64,000 bases of DNA from Basidiobolus meristosporus CBS 931.73. Taxonomy: Eukaryota > Basidiobolomycota > Basidiobolomycetes > Basidiobolales > Basidiobolaceae. Position 1 is the first letter of the stretch, and every line of letters begins with the position of its first letter. A program made the position numbers and the translations under genes. This document shows positions 10,477 to 20,246 of this stretch, piece after piece. Below the pieces are notes generated by a model. That model did not search any database. It saw only the letters and a list, made by a program, of their open reading frames with translations, and had not been told where the DNA came from. The DNA lies in NCBI GenBank assembly GCA_002104905.1, contig MCFE01000286.1:1-64000 (forward strand), read 5' to 3'.

Positions 10477-11721
10477 ATGTCTAAAGGAAAGGTTTTACTG
10501 GCTTACTCTGGTGGTCTCGACACCTCCTGCATCCTCGTCTGGCTCATTGAGCAGGGCTACGAGGTTCTCGCTTACCTTGCCAACGTTGGTCAAGAAGAGG
10601 ACTTTGATGCTGCTCGCGAGAAGGCACTCAAGATCGGTGCCTCGAAGGTGTTCATCGAAGATTTGAGACGTGAGTTCGTCGAAGAGCTCATCTACCCCGC
10701 TGTCCAGGCCAACACCATCTACGAGGGTGTCTACTTGCTTGGCACATCTCTTGCCCGCCCCGTCATTGCTCGCCGCCAGATTGAGCTTGCCAAGCAGGAA
10801 GGCTGCACACATGTGTCCCATGGATGCACCGGAAAGGGTAATGACCAAGTCCGCTTTGAGCTCGCTTACTATGCACTTCAGCCTGATATCAAGGTTGTCG
10901 CCCCTTGGAGAATCCCCGAGTTCTTCACCAGATTCCCAGGACGTGCCAGCCTGCTGGAGTACGCAGCTGAGAAGGGAATCCCTGTAGTCCAGACTGCTGC
11001 CAAGCCTTGGTCCACTGATGAGAACCTGTTCCACATCTCCTACGAGGCTGGTATTCTCGAGGATCCAAGCGTCACCCCACCCAGAGATATGTGGAAGCTC
11101 ACCGTCGACCCTGAGGATGCCCCCAATACCCCCGAGAGAATCTCCATCAAGTTCGAGAAGGGCAAACCAGTCGAGGTGAAGAACCACAACGACAACACCG
11201 TTGTCACCGATGCTCTTGAGCTCTTCACCTACCTCAACACCCTTGGCCGTCGCAATGGCATCGGTCGTATTGATATCGTCGAGAACCGTTTCATTGGTAT
11301 CAAGAGCCGTGGTTGCTACGAGACCCCTGGTGGCACCATCCTCCGTGCTGCTCATGTTGACCTTGAAGGGCTAACCCTGGATCGCCAAGTCAGAGCTTTC
11401 CGTGACGAAAGTGTGACCCCGGCACTGTCCAACCTTTTGTACAACGGTATGTACTTCTCCCCCGAGAGCACCTACCTCCTCTCCACCGTCGCCGCCTCTC
11501 AAGTGTCAGTGAATGGTGTTGTCAACCTTAAGCTTTACAAGGGCAATGTCGTTGTTGAAGGACGCTACAGTGAGACCGAGAAGCTGTATGATATGGAGGA
11601 GAGCTCCATGGATGTCCAAGGAGGCTTCAGCCCAGAAGACTCTGAAGGCTTCATCAAGATCCAGAGCATTCGTCTCAAGAAGTTTGGTCAATCAGTTGCC
11701 CGTAATGGTGGCAAATTCTAA
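10477..11721 (+). CDS. Argininosuccinate synthase, copy A
   Basis: Joins citrulline and aspartate with ATP to give argininosuccinate, AMP and PPi, the seventh step of arginine synthesis. It is a single exon of 414 residues, the usual fungal length. The N-type ATP pyrophosphatase loop AYSGGLDTS is at residues 9-17. Other family blocks are present, including STDENLFHISYE and RAAHVDLEGLTLDR. It begins MSKGK and is first of three head-to-tail copies. Its protein equals copy C and differs from copy B only at residues 2-3. Its third-position differences from the other two copies are few and synonymous. About 20 nt just upstream of the ATG resemble the same stretch of copy C, and beyond that the flanks are unrelated. 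It is presumably cytosolic. There is no sign of damage. Confidence 0.97.
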   Translation: MSKGKVLLAYSGGLDTSCILVWLIEQGYEVLAYLANVGQEEDFDAAREKALKIGASKVFIEDLRREFVEELIYPAVQANTIYEGVYLLGTSLARPVIARRQIELAKQEGCTHVSHGCTGKGNDQVRFELAYYALQPDIKVVAPWRIPEFFTRFPGRASLLEYAAEKGIPVVQTAAKPWSTDENLFHISYEAGILEDPSVTPPRDMWKLTVDPEDAPNTPERISIKFEKGKPVEVKNHNDNTVVTDALELFTYLNTLGRRNGIGRIDIVENRFIGIKSRGCYETPGGTILRAAHVDLEGLTLDRQVRAFRDESVTPALSNLLYNGMYFSPESTYLLSTVAASQVSVNGVVNLKLYKGNVVVEGRYSETEKLYDMEESSMDVQGGFSPEDSEGFIKIQSIRLKKFGQSVARNGGKF

Positions 11722-12407
11722 TCAGAGGCCTATGCATGTATAGACTATTCATGTATTTTATGGGGATTCATTCAATTCAATGCAAATAATAAACATCCTG
11801 AAGCATAGTCAACATTGCATAACACTTGGTTCTTTGAAGATACTGCCTTGGTGAGACTCGAAAGTATAAAGCACAATCTCTTACAATGTATGAGAAATAG
11901 ATTGAGATTGGAGTTGTTACATTTAGCATTCGAGAGTAAGTAGCAACATTCATTACGTATGCCTGATCAATCATCACCATAAATCTATCTAGCAAATCAC
12001 TGGCTTCGTATCAATCGTGACTCCATTTGTATACAATATGGAGATGCAACTATCTTGGCTCTTCGGTGGCTTTTACGGCCAATCAACGGCAGGACTGCCT
12101 CAAATTTTCCCATGCGGTAGGCACAAATTTGCTGATTCCTATTTGGGTACAGGGAAATATCTTATTTTGGAGATGGTTGGTTTCTACCGTTAACATGTGC
12201 AAAAAGAAACTGTCCAGGAATTCCTTTTCTGGACCATCGTACAACCTACAACCACATGTTAACATACTTTTCGATACGTATGGCGAAAAGCACCCGGAGC
12301 AACTGCACTGTATTGAATCAAGTGGAATATATATTTATTGTTTTCATTAAGATGATAGCATCTTGATAACTGGACACATGACTGGAGGAGATTTCGAAGT
12401 CGTGAAA
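11722..12407. other. Spacer between copies A and B
   Basis: AT-rich DNA without a recognisable gene. By eye it does not resemble the spacer between copies B and C or the region upstream of copy A, which is notable given the near-identical genes on either side. Confidence 0.6.
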
Positions 12408-12415
12408 TATAAAAA
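12408..12415 (+). promoter_or_regulatory. TATA box, argininosuccinate synthase copy B
   Basis: The sequence tataaaaa lies 65 bp upstream of the ATG at 12473. The surrounding promoter is different from those of copies A and C. Confidence 0.6.
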
Positions 12416-12472
12416 CCATGGATTCCGAAGGACGTCAACATATCAACACTGACTTCACTGTTAAATAGTAAA

Positions 12473-13717
12473 ATGGCTCAAGGAAAGGTTTTATTGGCTT
12501 ACTCTGGTGGTCTCGACACCTCCTGCATCCTCGTCTGGCTCATTGAGCAGGGCTACGAGGTTCTCGCTTACCTTGCCAACGTTGGTCAAGAAGAGGACTT
12601 TGATGCTGCTCGCGAGAAGGCACTCAAGATCGGTGCCTCGAAGGTGTTCATCGAAGATTTGAGACGTGAGTTCGTCGAAGAGCTCATCTACCCCGCTGTC
12701 CAGGCCAACACCATCTACGAGGGTGTCTACTTGCTTGGCACCTCTCTTGCCCGCCCCGTCATTGCTCGCCGCCAGATTGAGCTTGCCAAGCAAGAAGGCT
12801 GCACACATGTGTCCCATGGATGCACCGGAAAGGGTAATGACCAAGTCCGCTTTGAGCTCGCTTACTATGCACTTCAGCCTGATATCAAGGTTGTCGCCCC
12901 TTGGAGAATCCCCGAGTTCTTCACCAGATTCCCAGGACGTGCCAGCCTGCTGGAGTATGCAGCTGAGAAGGGAATCCCTGTAGTCCAGACTGCTGCCAAG
13001 CCTTGGTCCACTGATGAGAACCTGTTCCACATCTCCTACGAGGCTGGTATTCTCGAGGATCCAAGCGTCACGCCACCCAGAGATATGTGGAAGCTCACTG
13101 TCGACCCTGAGGATGCCCCCAATACCCCCGAGAGAATCTCCATCAAGTTCGAGAAGGGCAAACCAGTCGAGGTGAAGAACCACAACGACAACACCGTTGT
13201 CACCGATGCTCTTGAGCTCTTCACCTACCTCAACACCCTTGGCCGTCGCAATGGCATTGGTCGTATTGATATCGTCGAGAACCGTTTCATTGGTATCAAG
13301 AGCCGTGGTTGCTACGAGACCCCTGGTGGCACCATCCTCCGTGCTGCTCATGTTGACCTTGAAGGGCTGACCCTGGATCGCCAAGTCAGAGCTTTCCGTG
13401 ACGAAAGTGTGACCCCGGCACTGTCCAACCTTTTGTACAACGGTATGTACTTCTCCCCCGAGAGCACCTACCTCCTCTCCACCGTCGCCGCCTCTCAAGT
13501 GTCAGTGAATGGTGTTGTCAACCTTAAGCTTTACAAGGGCAATGTCGTTGTTGAAGGACGCTACAGTGAGACCGAGAAGCTGTATGATATGGAGGAGAGC
13601 TCCATGGATGTCCAAGGAGGCTTCAGCCCGGAAGACTCTGAAGGCTTCATCAAGATCCAGAGCATTCGTCTCAAGAAGTTTGGTCAATCAGTTGCCCGCA
13701 ATGGTGGTAAATTTTAA
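12473..13717 (+). CDS. Argininosuccinate synthase, copy B
   Basis: Same 414-residue enzyme as copies A and C, with the intact ATP loop AYSGGLDTS. It begins MAQGK where the others begin MSKGK, the only protein difference seen in the array. Against copy A I count about a dozen silent changes in 1245 nt. Some are shared with copy C only, some are private, so no simple order of duplication explains them. It has its own TATA box and an unrelated promoter, so the three genes may be expressed under different conditions (inference). The leader just before the ATG lacks the short similarity shared by copies A and C. Confidence 0.97.
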   Translation: MAQGKVLLAYSGGLDTSCILVWLIEQGYEVLAYLANVGQEEDFDAAREKALKIGASKVFIEDLRREFVEELIYPAVQANTIYEGVYLLGTSLARPVIARRQIELAKQEGCTHVSHGCTGKGNDQVRFELAYYALQPDIKVVAPWRIPEFFTRFPGRASLLEYAAEKGIPVVQTAAKPWSTDENLFHISYEAGILEDPSVTPPRDMWKLTVDPEDAPNTPERISIKFEKGKPVEVKNHNDNTVVTDALELFTYLNTLGRRNGIGRIDIVENRFIGIKSRGCYETPGGTILRAAHVDLEGLTLDRQVRAFRDESVTPALSNLLYNGMYFSPESTYLLSTVAASQVSVNGVVNLKLYKGNVVVEGRYSETEKLYDMEESSMDVQGGFSPEDSEGFIKIQSIRLKKFGQSVARNGGKF

Positions 13718-14400
13718 GGGAAAACCACTGAGGCAACGAAATACTTCCAATACGGTATATAGAACGCACCACATCAATACACCCTTCCATCCGTAACACT
13801 GTTAGATAAAATGTTAATATCTCAAATTTATTGTCCCAACAATAAAGTAATTTGACACATAGTCTCGAAAGTCGGCTCCGACAGGAATTCGTCAGTAAGC
13901 TGGCTCTAATCACGGCTCTGCTAGCGCAGTGTAGTAACAATAGCAAGCGAATCTTTGCGACTCGGGCTCAACTTGACCTCATTTCCGTCACTTACGTAAC
14001 AACGCTTCAAAAGATTCCTCTTGGGGAGGTGGTTCATACAAAATAAATCAATGAAATTGAAATCAAACTATGTATTTTAGTGCTTTTCCCCATCGTAACA
14101 CACTGGTTACCGGAGATGATTACGAATTGACCACTAACTAGCCAATAAAGGGTTCCGTGCTGTTATAATATGGGCCCAATGTTTATGACTCATATCGTTG
14201 TAACTGTGACTTGAAGATTCAGAGACAGGTTGACAAATTGGCTCTTGAAAAATGATTTATTTTCGGTATCGCTATATATCATACCATTTATAGCTGTGCA
14301 CAGTCGCACTAATGGAGAGATCCGGTCATCAGATCTAGACAAAAAGCAGATATACTATAGCACATGCGCTATTCCAATCATCAACCTGTAACGATGAGAA
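13718..14400. other. Spacer between copies B and C
   Basis: There is no gene here that I can support. The spacer is of similar length to that between A and B but not similar in sequence by eye. Confidence 0.6.
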
Positions 14401-14408
14401 TATAAATC
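14401..14408 (+). promoter_or_regulatory. TATA box, argininosuccinate synthase copy C
   Basis: The sequence tataaatc lies 74 bp upstream of the ATG at 14475. Confidence 0.55.
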
Positions 14409-14474
14409 GGAAGTATACCTGCTCAAAGTTTCAGCTGCTGTTAGCATCTAACATCTTCTAGTCCCTCACTTATC

Positions 14475-15719
14475 ATGTCTAAAGGAAAGGTTTTACTGGC
14501 TTACTCTGGTGGTCTCGACACCTCCTGCATCCTCGTCTGGCTCATTGAGCAGGGCTACGAGGTTCTCGCTTACCTTGCCAACGTTGGTCAAGAAGAGGAC
14601 TTTGATGCTGCTCGCGAGAAGGCACTCAAGATCGGTGCCTCGAAGGTGTTCATCGAAGATTTGAGACGTGAGTTCGTCGAAGAGCTCATCTACCCCGCTG
14701 TCCAGGCCAACACCATCTACGAGGGTGTCTACTTGCTTGGTACCTCTCTTGCCCGCCCCGTCATTGCTCGCCGCCAGATTGAACTTGCCAAGCAAGAAGG
14801 CTGCACACATGTGTCCCATGGATGCACCGGAAAGGGTAATGACCAAGTCCGCTTTGAGCTCGCTTACTATGCACTTCAGCCTGATATCAAGGTTGTCGCC
14901 CCTTGGAGAATCCCCGAGTTCTTCACCAGATTCCCAGGACGTGCCAGCCTGCTGGAGTATGCAGCTGAGAAGGGAATCCCTGTAGTCCAGACTGCTGCCA
15001 AGCCTTGGTCCACTGATGAGAACCTGTTCCACATCTCCTACGAGGCTGGTATTCTCGAGGATCCAAGCGTCACCCCACCCAGAGATATGTGGAAGCTCAC
15101 CGTCGACCCTGAGGATGCCCCCAATACCCCCGAGAGAATCTCCATCAAGTTCGAGAAGGGCAAGCCAGTCGAGGTGAAGAACCACAACGACAACACCGTT
15201 GTCACCGATGCTCTTGAGCTCTTCACCTACCTCAACACCCTTGGCCGTCGCAATGGCATCGGTCGTATTGATATCGTCGAGAACCGCTTCATTGGTATCA
15301 AGAGCCGTGGTTGCTACGAGACCCCTGGTGGCACCATCCTCCGTGCTGCTCATGTTGACCTTGAAGGGCTGACCCTGGATCGCCAAGTCAGAGCTTTCCG
15401 TGACGAAAGTGTGACCCCGGCACTGTCCAACCTTTTGTACAACGGTATGTACTTCTCCCCCGAGAGCACCTACCTCCTCTCCACCGTCGCCGCCTCTCAA
15501 GTGTCAGTGAATGGTGTTGTCAACCTTAAGCTTTACAAGGGCAATGTCGTTGTTGAAGGACGCTACAGTGAGACTGAGAAGCTGTATGATATGGAGGAGA
15601 GCTCCATGGATGTCCAAGGAGGCTTCAGCCCGGAAGACTCTGAAGGCTTCATCAAGATCCAGAGCATTCGTCTCAAGAAGTTTGGTCAATCAGTTGCCCG
15701 CAATGGTGGCAAATTTTAA
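14475..15719 (+). CDS. Argininosuccinate synthase, copy C
   Basis: Third copy of the 414-residue enzyme. The protein is identical to copy A, including the MSKGK start, but the DNA shares several silent sites with copy B instead (for example near positions 12797/14799 and at the last codons). It also has private silent changes. This mosaic suggests exchange among the copies. It is intact and intronless, and the last gene before a 2.4-kb gap. Confidence 0.97.
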   Translation: MSKGKVLLAYSGGLDTSCILVWLIEQGYEVLAYLANVGQEEDFDAAREKALKIGASKVFIEDLRREFVEELIYPAVQANTIYEGVYLLGTSLARPVIARRQIELAKQEGCTHVSHGCTGKGNDQVRFELAYYALQPDIKVVAPWRIPEFFTRFPGRASLLEYAAEKGIPVVQTAAKPWSTDENLFHISYEAGILEDPSVTPPRDMWKLTVDPEDAPNTPERISIKFEKGKPVEVKNHNDNTVVTDALELFTYLNTLGRRNGIGRIDIVENRFIGIKSRGCYETPGGTILRAAHVDLEGLTLDRQVRAFRDESVTPALSNLLYNGMYFSPESTYLLSTVAASQVSVNGVVNLKLYKGNVVVEGRYSETEKLYDMEESSMDVQGGFSPEDSEGFIKIQSIRLKKFGQSVARNGGKF

Positions 15720-18107
15720 ATCATATTTTTATACCATTTTGCCAATATCTCTTAGAGTCTCAGGCGAGTTCTTGAACGAGCCATTGAATACTCTTATTTA
15801 ATGTTTCACGAAGATCGCTAGAAAATGTCCATATGTCTTGACATCGATTCAAACGCAAAATGTTACTCTTGGATCCATATTTTTGTAGATAACCCACCAC
15901 CTAAACAATGTGGCATAGCAGAATAAATCCGTTGTTGTGGTCGATGTCAATTTCTACCAGCACAGCAATCATGTTGAGTATGCATTATCAGCAATGATAG
16001 AGTGAAGGATGATTTAACTATTTTGCTGGCTTTGCTCATATGGGAAGAACTTGTCAATATCCTACTCCTTGTTTAAACATATGTATCTAGTGTCAGACGT
16101 TGGCACAAGCCCCTCGCTCATAACTCATCTGGTAGGGTACGTTGTATTCTGGAATAGACTGCCAAATGCGAAGGAATTTTTCCGAGATCAACAATCAAAC
16201 AGGCCCTTCTCGAAACACCTTTTGGAGATTATATTGAACACTACATTATCCATCTCGACAGCTCTTATGCACTTACGGCGTCTTCCTCGGGCCATCCCTA
16301 CCACGTTTGTCTGATAAGGTCTCATGGATTTACCAATATCGTTCCCGCAAAACATACCTGGACGAATTGGATTAATACACTCAACTAGAATAACTTTCAG
16401 GAACACATAGTGGCTCATTACCAGTGTTTTCATGTAACATTCAATTCAAAGTATGTTTAGATATTTATCCATTTATAAATCCTAACAAGTTAAACTAAAG
16501 ACATGCTAGTTGATTAAGGATACAGGATACCTTCTCCTGCTATGTCTATTGTGAAAGAGGGTAAGAGACCAGGACTACATTGGCGATAGTAGCGATACAT
16601 ATACAAGTTCTTGACGGAACGGTCACCCATATGTTGTTCAGGTAGTGGACGAGCGAAGTATGAGGATAATGGAAAGGAAGGAATGGAAAAGAGTATTGCT
16701 TTCTAAAGATCATCCTCGGTACTAACACCATTCATTGAGCCAAACATGGTCGACTTCGGATAAGGGCTACGCGGTAGTTTACAGCTTTCTTTTAACCAAT
16801 TTACATCTTTCGAAAAAGATATCGACATGTTATTCTTGCGAGAAGAGCTCTTGGCTCCAGTTGAAATGACGGGGTTGCTCCTTGTAAGCTCTATCGTCTG
16901 AGTGACAGTGGACATGGCAAAGAACCAATAGTTGCGGCAGGGTTGCAATATAAGTATGCTTAATATGAAGTTGTTCGAAACCCAGTCCCAGAGGTAAGAG
17001 CTGAGGTCTGGATATTTATTGCTTTACCTACACTGTGCTGAGCTCATGTTACTTCCATGGCGATCATGTGAATGAGAGTATATATGAAACGCTGCTAGTT
17101 TAGGAATATGAAAAGGCTAAGGGCGAATATTAAATCTCCGTGATTTGAATTTACATCCAGAGAGTGGTGACACTTCATGAACACATCAATTTGATGCATG
17201 CCCGTGATATCATGTTGATGTCAGTCTTGTTGTGGTCGCTTATTCATTACTCCAGAGTCCCATATATATCACGGACTAAAACCCAATGGACCATCTTAGT
17301 GATGAAAGTTTATTACATTGGCACTGTCCCATAATTTTGCGATTTACTCGTGGACTTACAAAAAGGCCCTGATGATCACCTTTGGTAATTTGGTTTCAAG
17401 CACACACGTAGAACCCAGACATTCGTTACCCCATGTGGTCAGGGATTGGACTAGATGTGCGAGATTAGCAATTGCTTGGAAATTGGTTCTTCCGCCCGCG
17501 TGATATATCTTTGTATGGTATATTAACGCTTAGTGCCTGAACTATCTTCCTAAATATCATTATTATGCAACCTAATTCAAAGCGGTACCGAAAAGCTTAC
17601 ATATGCCCTTTGTAGGTACGATGCAAGCTCGATACCAAGGACTGTCATGCGCGACACCGGACCACGATGTAAGATGTTGGAATTGGCAACCCAAAATTTG
17701 TTCATTCACCATGTCGTCAGGGTTCATTTAACAAATTCACATGGAAACGGAATGCAAAATTTCTTGTGACCTCATGGATGGTACGATACCCTTTGCAGCT
17801 TGTTCATAGTTCCCAATTATCTTCAGTCTGCATCATGTAGGGGGCTTGAGTAATAAACTGCCAAATTAAGGACGAGTTGAGAAGATTAGCTTCAGCTGTT
17901 GCATATTCACTTGTTTAGTAGTGCGAATCCTAAGACTTGGATTAGAGTTTACAAAAGCTAAATGGTGAAAAGAAATTACAAGAGGCGAGGATGAAGGTCG
18001 GCATATGGTACTGATATAGCTGAAGGTAGGACAAAGACATCATAAGTAATACTGTTGAATTTGTACAAGTGATTCTTTTCAAGTAGCTCTGCGACTGCAT
18101 ATTATGT
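15720..18107. other. Gene-poor spacer of about 2.4 kb
   Basis: No recognised gene. A minus-strand ORF with an ATG at 16915 and stop at 16703 could encode about 70 residues rich in Ser and Thr (start MSTVTQTIEL), but it matches no family I know. The right end is the 3' side of the DUF8032 gene. Confidence 0.4.
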
Positions 18108-19737
18108 TCATTTCATTAACTGGCTTAATAGCTGTTCGGCAGTGAGGCATGATTGTGTTGTGAGGCCAGGTGACGAGTTCGTAGTGGAGGTGGGATCGGG
18201 CACAACGTAATCAACAGGTTGAGCCGCATAGAATAAATCATCAAACGAAGAAACGCTTGTAGATCCCGAACCTGAGGTAATTATCGAGGATTCAGGCGAA
18301 AGGATAGGTTGAAGCGGGGTGGGGAATTCTGGACTTAAATGATCATCGGGCGATGAGAGCATGAAAGTCTCAAGCTTGCACTTCCCTGGGCGCGGTTTTA
18401 GTTGAGTAGTGAATTTCATGCGATAAAGATCCAGAACTCGTTGAAGCAACCCTTTCTTGCCTGTCAGAAGCTGTGGATTAAGCCATGCCTGGTGAAGTCC
18501 GAAGGGGAGTCAAGTTAGAAAGACGTTGAGTAAGATCACGGGTGTTCTATGTGCACGATGTGTCGTCGACTTACCAGTTTCCATGCAATCTCATTGCATG
18601 TTATCTCATCAGCTCTATGCGAGTTTGTGTAAGTATCTTTGTTTGAAAAGGCAGATCTCGGAAAAACGCAATTCTTCTGCTTGAACCCAGCATCGATCTC
18701 ATTTACATCCACGTCGTTCAAATTGATCCGAAGAGTCCACGATTTTCCTGTACATAAATCTTGATAGATAAGAGTGTCGCTATCGGAGGAGGTGGAGGAG
18801 GTTGAGCATTCCATACTCGAGTGAGTTCCTCTCGGTCTGCGACGACGCAAGGTTCCGTTCATGATTTTTTCTTGGCGCGTAACTCTCCTTGAGCGCAAAT
18901 TGGGATATCGATTACGGTAACTATCTACAGCACGTTGGATCAGACCACGCTTTCCACCTATCTGCTCCAGGTTTAAGAAAGCCAATTTCCAGCCTAAATG
19001 GTTACATTCGGTCTCATAGGCCCACCGGTTTCCTTTATAGTCATCTTGGGTACAGAAGGCTCGTGGATAGACCTAAGGAAGCCAAGCAATGCCATAGCCA
19101 TAGAGCAAGCCGGGCAAAAGGGTTATCAACACCATGCTCACCGAAATTCATGGAATAGAATCAATGAATGTTGTTGATGAAATACACATGGATCAGTTTC
19201 AATATCACCATTAGTGTAGATCATACGCTGTCCATGCAAGGGAGAAGGGGGTAGAAAACACTCAGAATATGAATTAAATGGGATATTTACGCAGTTTTCT
19301 TGCTTAAAACCTGGGCTTAGCTCCTCAAGGTTCACCTTATCAACATCCGTCCGAATTTCATATTTTTGAAGGCGGCGATTATGCGAATAAAAGAAAGACA
19401 CCCACTCGATTCCGTCTCGAATAAAAGTTGCTGGCTCTTTGGAGACAACATCGCTCAGGTTTAGCTTCTGCGAAGTCAAGTCTTTCGGGTAGTTGGCCCC
19501 AGCCATGGTGCTTGTAAAAGTTGGTTTAGAGTCTGTCCTGTGTTTGACATGACCCTGTATATCTAGGCGTTGCTTTTTGACTTTTATCAGCGTTTTCTCG
19601 ATGAGCCCAAGCTGATCGAAGCTTAACTCCCATAGTATTTGATCTGGGTCAAAGGCTGGATCTAACAGGTGGGCAACGGTTATTTCATTAAGGCTGGAAG
19701 GTATGGACTGCGCAACGTCGTGGAAACCTCCGTCCAT
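18108..19737 (-). CDS. DUF8032 fungal protein with two repeats
   Basis: Three exons (19737-19291, 19072-18575, 18488-18108) give 441 residues. The first DUF8032 unit spans about residues 105-215: GIEWVSFFYSHNRRLQKY, then GFKQENC joined by splicing to VYPRAF, then NRWAYETECNHLGWKL and GKRGLIQRAVDSYRNR. A second, shorter unit follows at about 245-340: GKSWTLRINLNDVDV, GFKQKNCVFPRSAF, CNEIAWKL and GKKGLLQRVLDLYRMKF. The C-terminal 100 residues are rich in Ser, Pro and Thr. The domain is known as a fungal domain often found in presumed transcription regulators; its biochemical role is unknown. Both joins preserve the domain exactly, so the gene model is solid. The second unit lacks the WVSF part, so it looks degenerate. 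Confidence 0.87.
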
Positions 19738-20246
19738 GCTATCTCTGCTTCGTGGGAAAAGAATGAAAACGAAGCTTTACACGAATTCTACCTACTTGAG
19801 CCCTCAGCAGCAAGATAAATGGACAATTATAATGATTAGTTAGTCAAGAATGCTGTGGCCGCGAAAGACTTCAGGTCAAGTATATTATTCGAACGAGTTG
19901 ATGCGGGCGAACTTGACGGATTTTGTCCGAATCTGTTTGCACTGCTGACTTAGAGGGTATCGAAAGTATTTACTCCTTAAAGAATAGAGCTGTACCAAAT
20001 AAGCAACAGTACAAAATATTTGTTTTCTCGTATGTGATCGTTAGCGATAATTCGTTTGATTAGAAAAAAATTGAAGTAGAAATTCACAGGATTCAATGTC
20101 ATTGTTGAAATTTCAATAAAACTTTTATATATGCTCTTGGTTAAGCTGAGGTTGATCTACTGTGAAACGCTGATTTGTTGGTAGCGGAGTTTAATTCTTT
20201 CACTGGAGTCCATTTATTCGCAAAAATCCTATAACCTAGGCTCTAT

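Larger units (their letters stand above)
10477..15719 (+). repeat. Tandem array of three argininosuccinate synthase genes
   Basis: Three direct copies start at 10477, 12473 and 14475, so the period is 1996 then 2002 bp. Homology covers essentially only the 1245-bp coding sequence (over 98% identical by eye). The 750-760 bp spacers do not align by eye, apart from about 20 nt before the ATGs of copies A and C. Confidence 0.95.

Noticed and set aside
10495-15500. Long minus-strand ORFs (286-335 codons) opposite each argininosuccinate synthase copy
   Set aside because: They are mirror frames kept open by the codon use of the sense gene, appear identically in all three copies, and match no family.
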